Below are positions 1 through 10,459 of a DNA stretch of 64,000 nucleotides, in pieces. Location: the NCBI GenBank assembly GCA_963920765.1, contig OY987247.1:16774471-16838470 (forward strand), given 5' to 3'. The notes under the pieces were generated by a model that saw only the letters and a list, made by a program, of their open reading frames with translations, made no database searches and was not told the DNA's origin. The DNA is from Ulota crispa (Eukaryota; Streptophyta; Bryopsida; Orthotrichales; Orthotrichaceae). The translations under genes and the position numbers were made by a program. Every line of letters starts with the position of its first letter. The stretch's first letter is position 1.

Positions 1-1264
1 TCCCTACAAGGGATACAGTGAATTATGGGCAAGCTTATTCTCTTGGAATTTTATTGTCATTTTTTAAATTTCTACTTTTGAAAAAGAGTTTTGCAAAGGG
101 TACATGTGGATTCTATTTTTATTAAAATTGGATGTATAGGTTAAAAGTTATTGATCATTTATGGGTTTTTATGGTTCAAGGGGCAAATCAGGCATACCAT
201 GTTCCACTAATTTCTCCCAAGAGCAACCAATAGAGGCATGATACTTCATTAAAGTGTATCAAAGCGGTAGTGTACTAAATAAAGATATTATTGTATTAAA
301 CAAACACAATAGCTTTTGAAATAAAATAACTCTTAGAGACTTGGTTTTTTTCAAGTATTTTTGAGGTTGTCAAGAAAGCTAAAGTCTTTCAATCCATTTG
401 GATTTCTAGAAATTCCAAATCAGCCCTCAAAAATTTGGTTAGCAAAAAACCCCAATGTCATGTGGATTCCAAGCACATGTTGCAATACAAGGCTATGTGG
501 GGTGTGCTCTATGTTTTTGTTAGACATGAAAATGTGCAGAGATATGCCTAACATGATTTAGAGCATGTTGAAAAAATCTGTCCCAAATTCATAGTGCAAA
601 AAATGTTCACAACATGCAATTAAAAGGACCTAAAAAGTTTGGGTGGAGGTCAAAAAACCATATATATTAACTCCAAATGACCATATCTCTCAATCCATAT
701 ACTGTAGGTTGATAGCAGATTTAGCATAAACTAATTCTCCAAAATTTTGCCTAATTATTACATAAATTATTCTCCAAAAATGCCCAATATCAAACAAATC
801 AAAAATTGAAATGCCCAATATTATAAAGGTCATTAAGCTTAACTAACAATGGAAGGTTAAGGTTGATTCCAAGAGGGCTCAATCTACTAAAAATTTCTTA
901 CAAAGGGCAAATTTTAAAAAGTGGAAGATGCTTAGAGAAAGGCTTAATTCTATTAGTTTTTTTGATTGAATGCCAAATAATAACAACTTTTTTGAAAGTG
1001 CCTAATCTTGATTAATTATAAAATTTGATGCCGAATTGATTTTTTCTGAAAGAATAATCAATTTGGCAATGGGCAGCCGAACTTGCTCCCCACCTACATT
1101 AGTTAAACCTCATGTAACTTTCACCATGTCTTCTTGCAGAAATCTACTATAAGATCTTATAGTTAAATCTGTAAAAAATAGAAACTAATGTTCTTGAAAT
1201 TGAACGATTAGAAATGGCACTTTGAGTGTCTTTTGAGAAAAACAATGGGCTCAAGCCTTTAGGG
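1..1264. mobile_element. TTAA-type foldback element, left end outside the window
   Basis: The right end (about 1215-1264) reads like the right ends of the elements at 1292-2083 and 15764-16708: a stretch resembling GGGCTCAAGCCTTTAGGG followed by TTTAA. The first 20 bases (TCCCTACAAGGGATACAGTG) resemble the subterminal sequence of the next element near 1308. The interior is AT-rich and I found no coding potential in it. The 66-codon open frame at 361 has no recognisable domain. The assignment is by similarity of the ends only, and the left boundary cannot be seen. Confidence 0.45.
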
Positions 1265-1291
1265 TTTAAATACCAAAAGTGCAAATATTAA

Positions 1292-2083
1292 CCCTTAAAG
1301 GATTGTTGTCCCTTCAAGGGATACGTGGGAGTTCAGGCATGTACCTTTAGATAAGCTACTTTGTGTGATTTTTTGAAACTTTTATTAAAGGTGGGAATTC
1401 AAAGATCTACGCGGACATCTAATTTTTTCCTCATTCTAACAATTATTGAAGAAATTATGCATGAAAATCTGAAAAGCAAGGGAGGACTGCCAGCCCGGGC
1501 AGCCCAAAAATTGTGGAATCTCTACTCTAAAATAAACTTTGAAGTCCTTTATTTTACTCAATTTTTATTATTTTAGAAAAAAAAAAAAAACCCAAAGGAT
1601 GTAGATTGTTTATCACAACATTATGATTGTTGGAATTTGCAATTTTCTTTTTAATAATTAAATTGTTAACAATTTAATGATTTGACTCATCCTTTACTTT
1701 TTACTTACTGATTTTTCCTATGTGTTGTGTAGTTCCAATTGATTTGAAAATTCTCTCACACATAGCTAACTTGATCTCCTACATGGGAAAAATAAAGCAC
1801 AAAGTTGCGTAGAGCAATTATTTTCATGTAAGAATGGTCTAAGGCTTCTAAAATTTTGGGGCAGCATGAAAAAAAACTTTTCTTTTCACTTTAGATGTAA
1901 ATATCTCACTCATGTCCATCTGGATTGACTTGATTTTTCTTCACAAGTATCTAATCTAGTCTAGGGCAAGATCCTACGATTGGATTTCCCAAATTTTCAA
2001 AAAAACTACCTTCTTACTAACCCCCAAAAGTGGCAGTTTTGAGTGATTTTTACTAAAAAAAAAATGGCCCAGTCCTTTAGGGG
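1292..2083. mobile_element. TTAA-flanked MITE (piggyBac-like, family G)
   Basis: The element starts CCCTTAAAGGA and ends TCCTTTAGGGG. It is flanked by TTAA at 1288-1291 and at 2084-2087. The left subterminal sequence (around 1335-1450) matches the left arm of the foldback at 3134-3854. The right part matches the element at 15764-16708 read in reverse. There is no transposase, so it is non-autonomous. The superfamily is inferred from the target duplication and the CCC/GGG ends. Confidence 0.7.
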
Positions 2084-2393
2084 TTAAACAACTAACAAGC
2101 CAACTTGTTCATTTTCTCTTTCTGGCCAAATTCGAAAAGCCCTATGTCAAATCTTCAACTTTTAAACAATACAGATTCCCATTACAAGCGTCAACAAATG
2201 TTTCATAATTCAAAAAGCACAAGTATGTTCACCTCAAATAACAACTTTTCCACTTAGAAAATGGACCCTTATAAAATGACTTGTATTGCAAAACAAAAAA
2301 ATGTTTGGAAATTTTAACAATCAAAATTTTAGATTTCCAAATTGAAAAAGTAAAACCCTTGTACAATTGAATGAAATTTATTTTTTAATCAAA

Positions 2394-2510
2394 CAAGTCT
2401 GCCTTGCACTAGCTTTTGCGTTGTGTCTCTCTTAATACTTGATGACTTTTGAAGTGACTTTCTACTCTCTCTTTCTATGCTTTTTCCACTTCCTCCCGCC
2501 TTTAACTTTC
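2394..2510. repeat. Dispersed CT-rich repeat, copy 1
   Basis: A stretch beginning CAAGTCTGCCTTGCACTAGC and followed by pyrimidine-rich sequence recurs in diverged form near 4243-4345 and near 8684-8800, where it reads CAAGTATGCCTTGCACGGGC. All three have TCTCTCTT and then a CCTCC-rich run. The GCACGGGC motif beside AT-rich sequence recalls plant Helitron starts. No clear TC...CTAG ends are visible, so the type is undetermined. Confidence 0.4.
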
Positions 2511-3133
2511 AAAATTTTGGTGAGGGATTATTTGAATTTTGGATTAACCACTGAACGGCCCGAAAGCCCTTTGTGGTTGTATGTACGGTCGTGTTTACAA
2601 ATATATGTGAGCTGTTATGAGGGTTTTCCAATTTCTTTTATGCACTCACCATCATACAACCCTTCAATATGTATGGTTGTAACACTTAATTTCTAACTGA
2701 TTCAAACTTTTGAATATTGGTTGCAATTGTATTTGGTACCGTATCTCTAGAGCCCAAGGGCCCTTCAGGGGTTAAATTCTAAGCAAACTCTACAACAAAG
2801 AATCTAGTAAAAATTTCTATTGGCCTTGGACCCTTCCTTTTAGTGTCTTCTCTTCTCCCTTCCACCCTCTTTAAGGTAGGAACACCCATAAGCATTAGTG
2901 TCCCCATAACCGTCACCTTTGAAATCTTTGAAAATCTATGGTAATGAATAGATGTAATAAGGATGTACAACATGTGAACATGGTACCTTAGTGTTGGTTA
3001 TGGGTGCAATGGCAGTTTGCTCTTTAAAAATTCACAACTTATTCTCATAGTATCCAAATAATACATTTGAAAGTGCAAACTTATTATTTTTTTGTTCCTA
3101 ATAGGATCCGATAATTTGCTAGGTGTTCATTAA

Positions 3134-3854
3134 CCCATGAAGGACCAAGGGCCCTTTTGGGGGACAAATGGGATTTCAGGCATGTACCTATGGCTAAACT
3201 ACTTTGCATGATTTTTTGAAACTTTTATTGAAGGTGAGGAATTCAAAGATCTACATGGGAATGCAATTTTTTCTTCATTCCGACATTTATTGAAGAAGTT
3301 AAAAATGAATATCTGAAAAAAAAGGGACTATCAAGTAGCCAAAAACTTCTTTAAAATTTTCATTTTCTTCAAATAAAAATCTGAAATAGGTTCTTTAGAC
3401 TTATGTAGACATGGGGAGCTTTGAATCATTCAATTTTGATAAGATGAGATGAAAGTTATGAGAAGTTTTAGTTTGCGGGTAGGTATGGTTTTGAGAGAAA
3501 CATGACCTTTCCGCAAACTAAAACTTCTCATAACTTTCATCTCATCTTATCAAAATTGAATAATTCAAATCTCCCCACGTCTACATAAGTCTAAAGAACC
3601 TATTTCAGATTTTTATTTGAAGAAAATGAAAATTTTAAAGAAGTTTTTGGCTACTTGATAGTCCCTTTTTTTTCAGATATTCATTTTTAACTTCTTCAAT
3701 AAATGTTGAAATGAAGAAATAATTACATTTCCACATAGATCTTTGAATTCCTCACCTTCAATAAAAGTTTCAAAAAATCACGCAAAGTAGTTTAGCCATA
3801 GGTACATGCCCGAAATCCCATTTGTCCCTCGAAGGGACAATGGTCCTTTAGAAA
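3134..3854. mobile_element. Large TTAA-flanked foldback (piggyBac-like, family G)
   Basis: This is a giant inverted repeat. The left arm (about 3150-3480) and right arm (about 3510-3840) are near-perfect reverse complements, with the centre close to 3495. The outer ends are CCCATGAAGGACC and GGTCCTTTAGAAA. TTAA occurs at 3130-3133 and 3855-3858. The host is the family B MITE, whose intact relatives have one TTAA at this place, so the TTAA is a true target duplication. No protein is encoded. Confidence 0.85.
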
Positions 3855-3884
3855 TTAATACTCATCATAACACAATATTTATTA

Positions 3885-4110
3885 AAAGGGGAAAAACCAA
3901 CCAATTTGGGACTTTGAAGGATTAAGGTGGTCACCTGAATCCGGGCTCCAGCGTTTTTTTAGGTACACGTGGCTTCACTTGAAAGGAGGAATTTGCGAGG
4001 GAAAAAATCTAAATGGCTCAGACTTAATTTGATAGCTTCAAATTTAGTTTAAGGTGGCTATTTTGGATTAAGGTGAAATACAAAATGGTACACATATTTT
4101 CCTCCTTTTA
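3885..4110. mobile_element. Small MITE (family H), copy 1
   Basis: The stretch has GGGGAAAA-like and TTTTCCTCC-like inverted ends. It shares its body (GGTACACGTGGC, GAGGAATTTG and AGGGAAAAAATC blocks) with the better preserved copy at 53808-54039. It is inserted in the right part of the family B element. The exact ends are uncertain by several bases. Confidence 0.55.
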
Positions 4111-4169
4111 ATGAATATCGTGTTTCATGTTCAAAAACCTTAAAATGACGCTTGTGGGTGCTCCTACTT

Positions 4170-6269
4170 TAATACAACTTGAAGAGTTAATTAGAATTTT
4201 GAATATTACATGAAAAACAAACAGTTGAGATTTTAATATATACTAGTATGCATTACTAGCGCAAATGCGTCATCTCTCTTTATTTCATGTGGTTTTTCAT
4301 CCTCCCTTTCCATGTCTATTCTTCTCCTTCCTCCTCTCTCATTTTCAAATTTGCAACAATGGACAAACATTTGTTGCTTGACTTTAGATGCTTCACTATA
4401 AAGAATTTTGAAGAGTAAGTTTGATTTGAAATTAAGATACAAAAATTATGAATGTTTGAATTTTAAAGTTACAAAGTCAAACTATGAAGAAAAACTAAGA
4501 CTTTGACAAACCATAGCCTATATTTTGGGTGTCATTTTGCAACAAAATTTAGAAAGAGTATTTATTTTAATTTGAGTTTTTAAAAATGTCATTAAACTTG
4601 TGAATTGAAGTTTGGAGGAGAACATTATAGAGGTGTAAAGGATTAGAAGTGGCTGCTTTTTTGTTGGGCAAAGGCCAAAATTTTGAGGAGCTACAACTTT
4701 CAAATAATAAGAAATTTTTTTCTCAAAGTTTTAGATAGTAGATTGCCATCATAGTTTTCAAAATTGTCATCAATCATTCTATTTGAAGTTTTATTAATAA
4801 AGTTACAGTGTGTAGAAGTTGGAAGTTTAGGTGCTCTTTAAAAAATTGAGACTCAAATCTTTGATTCATTAAAATTTACATATAGAGTTTTAGTTTGAAA
4901 TGAAATTTTTATGAGTTGTAGTTAGTTGTGTTGTCTTTTCAAATTGGCATCATACTTATTTGAGGAAATAATTGATTAAAAGTTATAAATATTTGAAGAG
5001 GCAGTGATTAGTTTGCAAAGAGGGAGAAAAGTCTCAACTTTGAATCCGCATAACCTTTGGACAATTGTTTAGAATGAGCTGAAATTTGGAAGGATGTTAG
5101 ATGATTAAAAGGATTTTTCAAAATGCTATTACACTTAGCATTTGGAGTTTTGAGCCATCTGTAATACGAGATAAAAAGTCGCAATTTTTTTAAAATGTTT
5201 TGATTGTGATTTTTCCATTGTTTTGTTTTAAAACATGAAAATTTGAAGACATGAAGACTTGAAGATTTAAAATTATTAAGATATCAAAAAGAGTATTTTG
5301 GGTTTATTTTTTATGTACGTGTGGAGTGTGATTTTGTTATACATAGCCGGTTTTTGAGGCTCGTTTGTCATTTTATTTTCATTTTGTTTTGTAAACATTG
5401 TTGCGAGAAGTTTAACTTAAACTAAATTTAATTCTATTTATTGTCGTGGTGACAAAGTGGTGATAATTTATATGGTCGAGACTTGTTTTGTTCTCACGAT
5501 TTGTAGTTTTGATCAGCAAATCGCAAATTTGATTTTAGGGTCCCATCATTTAGACGACAACTCATGTTTGTTGTCTCGTTTTATCCGTCTCGTAACCCAT
5601 GGGCTTTTATCCCTACCTTGACCCTTGTACTCCTAATGCCAGCAACAAAATAGGCCAACTGAAGTTAAAACATTGAAGATTAAAGACTGAAGACTGAAAA
5701 TTGAAGACTGAAGACTAGAGATTAAGAACAATTCCTAATTAGCAATGCACGATTGCAGCTAGATACCTTGCGTGTTCGCAAGACGCATTCTTTTCAACTT
5801 GACACCGCCACTCCAATTTGGCATTGACGGTGTCATGTGAAGGCTAATTATCTCTACGTCCCGCCAAGCCGGCTCCTCGAGACTGGACTGACAGGCGAGG
5901 TGGAAATGGCTTTATAAACAAAGCTACCGCTTTGACACGGTTTCTTGCACCATACATATTTGACTTCTCCATGCCTTTACCATATAAAACCGATTATATA
6001 CTCCCCTTCTACGATTTCGTCTTGATTCACTCTGCAGCTTTGTCTCCGACGTCATTTTTCTTGTCATTTTTCTTTCAAAAGTAGCACTTCTAAGCCCGAG
6101 CACATGGAGCAAACGAGAGGCTCCGTCCGACCTCGAACGGACCAAGGCAGGCCTCCACCTTCTATCTGCTTTTTGAGGGTAAACATATTCGAGGCACCTT
6201 CTCCAAAGTGAAATAAAAAACCTTCCCTCTTTCTTTGTACGATTCCGAATAGAAGTCCAAGTTTTTGCT
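4170..6269. other. AT-rich intergenic stretch without a recognised gene
   Basis: I see no conserved coding sequence. The short open frames at 4233-4442 and 4518-4703 (minus) and 5924-6145 (minus) have no family signature. A CT-rich dispersed repeat lies near 4243-4345. The piece at about 5640-5715 has a locally repeated GAAGACTGAAGACTGAA-type motif. GC content rises at 5760-6180, which may be an old element or regulatory sequence. Confidence 0.5.
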
Positions 6270-6273
6270 TTAA

Positions 6274-6629
6274 CCCTTAAAAGACGGATGGATCACCGTG
6301 GCTTATTTTACTTGTAGCATTCTTCATTGTTTTGCATATGGGCACCAGTAGTATTGCTTTAAAAAGTTGGAATAGTCAACAGTTCATAGTGCCCTCATGA
6401 AAATTGCAAGAATGGCAGCTTGGGAGCTAATACCATGTTTCTCAATCTTATCACAATTTGGGTAATAAATTATAAATGCATCTCAAGAGATAATTTTTGT
6501 CTTCCATGATGGACCATGTATTTATGGTCACTTCTGAAAAAAATTAGATGAGAAAAGATTTTTTTTCTAAATCACAAAATACCTTTTCAGAGCCTAAGGA
6601 CGTTTTTTATCCTCCTCGACGTTTAGGAG
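6274..6629. mobile_element. TTAA-flanked MITE, short
   Basis: The ends are CCCTTAAAAGACGG and CGTTTAGGAG, with TTAA at 6270-6273 and 6630-6633. The inverted ends match only over about 8 bp (CCYTAAA), so this copy is diverged. The body is AT-rich and noncoding. Confidence 0.55.
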
Positions 6630-6709
6630 TTAAGTTAGTGTCATTCAAACAATTTACATACCTCACAAATGTAATTGACATTTTATTTTTTATTACTAGT
6701 ATAAATTCA

Positions 6710-7360
6710 TTGTGCAATCTTGATTAAGCATACCAAATTTCAAATCCAAAAAACCAAAATCCCATTTTTTATGAGTTATTTTTGTAGTATTCATGGTTTT
6801 ACATGATAATTGAATAAAAAACATTAGTGACAAATTTTTGAGATTTGATTGCATGAGTGTATAGGAAAGATCCATATGCACATCTTATGAGTTACAAAAA
6901 TCCCATTAAATAACAAAAACATGATTTCTAAAGAATTCAATTTGAGGTGTGCTATGATCAAGTTTTGTAAAATATATCTCTCTATGTTTTAACTAGTTTT
7001 TGGCAAAGTAAACATATCATCATGCTCAAATGTAAAAACTTAATCATAATGTAAGAGTCAAATACAAAATTCTATTTATTCTAAAGAAATAAATATTTCA
7101 CAAAATTTGAACATGGTCACCACAACATTGAAATCTCTACAAAGGAAGCTTGAAGCTCTTTCGGAGATGCTTGTAATAAGGAAAGGTGCACATATGGGTG
7201 TTTTCCTAATACCCATGCCATCAAATCTCAAAAATTCATCACCCATTCTTTTTATTTAGTTAACATAAAAAAACTTGAATCCTACATTAAAAAACTCACC
7301 AAAAATGCAATTTTGACTTTTTGGAATTGAGATTTTGTATGTTTAATCAAGATTGCGTAA
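6710..7360. mobile_element. Foldback element (family K), copy 1
   Basis: The left end (GTGCAATCTTGATTAAGCAT) and right end (around GTTTAATCAAGATTGCG, 7341-7357) are inverted repeats. Inner parts such as the GCATGAGTG/CACATCTT block on the left pair with GGTGCACATATGGG and CCCATGCCATCAAATC on the right. A second diverged copy follows at 7600-8222. The target duplication was not resolved. Confidence 0.6.
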
Positions 7361-7599
7361 GAATTCAACTCAGTGATGCAAAATATTAAAATGTCAATTA
7401 TGTTGTAAGTTATGCAAGTTGTTTGAATGACATGAAAGCAAAAACTTAGACTTCTTTCTAGGAACTGTACAATGGTATTCAATAAAGGATGTCTTCCCGC
7501 TTTACCATTCAAATAATTTAGCATGTTATAGGATAAAATTGGCATTAGTTGGCATTTTATTGTCTTGAGTTTTCTATATATCATTCATACCCCCAAATT

Positions 7600-8222
7600 C
7601 AATCAAGCATATCAAAATTCAACCCCAAAAAATCCAAATCCAAATTTTGGTAAATTTTTTTGTGTCAAAATCATGTTTTCACAAGAAAATTGATTGAATA
7701 ACATTGGTGATGAATTTTTGAGAATTAGTTGCATGAATATGTAAATAACATTCATACGCACATCTTTTGTGCTAAAGAAATCCCCCTTATCTCAAGTGAC
7801 AAAAATTTGACCTTCAGAAGATTTAATGTGACTTGTAATATGCTCAAATTTTGTAGAATAGATGTTTCTCTATGATAATCAAATTTTGCTATTTGACCCA
7901 TACATTGTTACTAAGTTCGTACCTTTGAACATGGTAACATGATGATATGTTTATTTTGCCAAAAAACAGATTCCATGAAGAATGATCAATTTTATTAAAT
8001 TTAGCCTAAAATTTAAATATTTTTAGAATATTTTTGGAAATATTTGTTTGAAGCAAAGATGTGCGTATGGATGTCTCCAACATACCCATGCAATCAAATC
8101 TCAAAAATTCATCACCAATGTTTTTCAATCAACTTTCTTGATTTTGACACAGAATAATTTATTAAAAAAAGGATTTTAGTTTTAGTAATTGAAATTTGGT
8201 ATGCTTGGTCATGATTGCGCAA
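7600..8222. mobile_element. Foldback element (family K), copy 2
   Basis: This has the same organisation as the copy 240 bp upstream. The left end is near CAATCAAGCATATCAAAATT and the right end near GGTATGCTTGGTCATGATTG. The inner inverted blocks CATACGCACATCTTTTG and AAGATGTGCGTATGG pair well. It encodes no protein. The boundaries are approximate. Confidence 0.6.
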
Positions 8223-9826
8223 GGATCACACACAAATAATCTAAGGATAAAATGCCACTTCTATATAGTGGAGATTTTGAAAAAAACTTGATGTCTAAGC
8301 AAAAATTGAGACAATTTTGGTAGTCACTATATATCTCATTTCATTGGAAAACAATCAACAAATTCTCAAATCAATGAATATGGCATTTTTTGGAAAAAAG
8401 GTCAAAAGTCCCACTTTGTACGCTTTTTCCCAAATTAACAAGTAGTGCATTGTTTGGTGTTCTATACTTGGGGCATTCTTTATTGTTTCAACTTCCACCA
8501 AAAAGTTCTACAAATTTTTGAAAATGGACATGGTTGTAGGGCACTTGGTGTTCTATATCTTGGGCGTCGTTTGTTGCTTCAACTTATAATGAAAAATTTT
8601 AGAAAGTTTTAGATAAGGGTGCACTTAGGGAAATACTCCCACTTAGTAATATAGATGAGTCATTATATCATTCTTTATAATATAAACAAGTATGCCTTGC
8701 ACGGGCTTTACTTGTATCTCTCTTTTCATGTGACCTTTCATCTTCCCCCTTCCAACCTTTTCCTCTCCCTCCTCTCCTCAAATTTATAACAAAGATATCC
8801 CTATAAAAAAAATTATAAAAAAGTTCTGATGACTTTTCACCCTCCCTATGGATGCCTTTTTCTCTCTTTTCCCTCTCTAATGCAACTTGTGGTGTTCATA
8901 GAGGATTATATTGAATGAAAAACAAGAATTTGAGACTTTATGCTCTTGTGCATTTGTCAATCCATCATCACTTTCCTGGATTTTCTTATTCCTCATCTAG
9001 CATGGAAGTTTGCCCTAATTGAATGAAAGATGATTTTGAAGAGGATAAACCATTATGCATTATCAAGAAATGAAATTTAAAGAAAACACTATCCAAATTT
9101 TATACAAACAAAATGCCACGTGTCATTATGTGGTTGGTTGTGACCGTGATTGTGTTTTCCAGTATGTCTTTGAATGGAGCTTGCGCTTACAACGTGTTCC
9201 TTTCTCTTTCTCTCTCTTTTCCTTTTCTCCCTTTCTCTCTTCATCTCTTTATCTCTTCCGCTACAATTGCCACTGTTGCCACTCTGCCGCTTTACTTGGT
9301 GAGCGTCTTCCACCGCTCACGAGTATTTGCAAGATTCTTATACCACCCTGAGCATCGCATTTCTGAAGGAACCGTTACTGAAGGTCAATCCTTTGAACCT
9401 CTGTTTTCAACACACGGAGTAGAAATTTTTCTCAACAAAGGGATTGCGATTGTGCGAGATTGTGATTGTGCATGAGTACAGAAGCAGGACACTGGCTTTT
9501 AACAGAATTCCAAGCCTGCGTGGTCTCCACTTTCTAGGGTTCCAGCACAAGACATTTCTATCTGCTCAACATTTTTGCTCTGAGGTCGCAATTGGTAAGC
9601 CAAAAGATTTTTCCTTCGCCGCTGGTTTTGCAATCCCTAGAATTTGGACTAATTAGGTTTGTGAAAAACTTTACTCAAGTTCGTTGTGGTGAATTTTTTT
9701 ATTTGAATTTTGCACCTTGTTGTGCACCTACTCAATTCTTCTTTCTTTGAATTGCAAATACCTGGTTATAATTCTGCTCGTTTGTTTCAACACCACTTGA
9801 AGCCATTCGGGTGGAAACCCTATAGC
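8223..9826. other. Intergenic; CT-rich tract possibly near a promoter
   Basis: No gene is recognised. A CT-rich dispersed repeat lies near 8684-8800. At 9193-9256 there is a long pyrimidine tract (CTTTCTCTCTCTTTTCC type), of the kind seen near plant promoters and 5' leaders. The open frame at 9113-9475 has a hydrophobic start but is largely a translation of this pyrimidine tract and shows no domain. The part from about 9300 is less AT-rich and may be upstream sequence of the deformylase gene. Confidence 0.4.
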
Positions 9827-10353
9827 GAGGGGGTAAATTACAGATTTCTACCATCCAAAAGCTGAATTTGAGAATTTTGAATTCAGATTTGGACTTAGAG
9901 ACCATGATTTAGTCTAGAACCATCAAAAAGGTTGCAATTTAACAACACCCAATGAAAAAGCTTATCTTTTTTTACACAAACAATAGTAAAAGTAACACTT
10001 TTCCCTCCTAGCTAAGCTTTTTTTCATTGGGTGTTGTTCAATTGCAACCTTTTTGATGGTTCTAGACTAAATCATGAGCACTAAGTCCAAATCTGAATTC
10101 AAAATTCTCAAATTCAGCTTTTTTATGGTCTCTAAGTCCAAATCTGATTTCAAATTTCTCAAATTCAGCTTTTTCATGGTAGAAATCTATAGTTCAATTG
10201 CAACCTTTTTGATGGTTCTAGACTAAATCATGGTCTCCAAATCTGAATTCAAAATTCTCAAATTCAGCTTTTTCATGGTAGAAATCTATAAATTTACTCC
10301 CCTGGAGGGTGTGCATGTATAAACCCCTCGGTGCGGTGCACATATCAGTTCCC
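9827..10353. mobile_element. Family E foldback just upstream of the deformylase gene
   Basis: The sequence ends in CACATATCAGTTCCC, the family E right terminus also seen at 16922-17330 and 40075-40529. The left terminus appears missing or altered. The right half contains repeated copies of a block with CAAATCTGAATTCAAAATTC and ATTCAGCTTTTTCATGG, so it has been internally rearranged. Its end lies about 107 bp before the PDF1B start codon, so it probably forms part of the promoter or leader. A poly-T run follows at about 10411-10430. Confidence 0.65.
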
Positions 10354-10459
10354 TTATTTAGTAGGAGAACTTTAAGAGGGTTTTTGCGTGTGATGCTTAC
10401 TCTGATCCTTGTTTTTTTTTTTTTTTTTTCTGCGCAGCGAGGGCATTGATTTAGGAGCA

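Larger units (their letters stand above)
2874..4169. mobile_element. AGGTAGG-type MITE (family B), interrupted by two other elements
   Basis: The left end AGGTAGGAACACCC (after TA at 2872) and right end GGGTGCTCCTACTT (before TA at 4170) are inverted repeats. Uninterrupted copies lie at 28638-28948 and 54479-54792, about 312 bp each. Here the copy is split by a TTAA foldback (3134-3854) and by a second MITE (about 3885-4110). Removing both leaves about 340 bp of family B sequence. The TA target duplication suggests a Tc1/mariner-like origin, but this is inference. Confidence 0.8.

Noticed and set aside
5440-5720. Possible solo LTR starting TGTCGTGGTGACA
   Set aside because: The first bases resemble the gypsy LTR start TGTCGTGATG, but the similarity stops after about a dozen bases and no end or duplication was found.
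9113-9475. 120-codon frame with a hydrophobic N terminus resembling a signal peptide
   Set aside because: Most of the hydrophobic and Ser-rich stretch is a translated CT-rich tract, overlapping frames are equally open, and no domain follows.
10409-10459. Upstream extension of the PDF1B frame beginning with a run of Phe codons
   Set aside because: It translates the poly-T tract; the ATG at 10460 gives a normal transit-peptide start.
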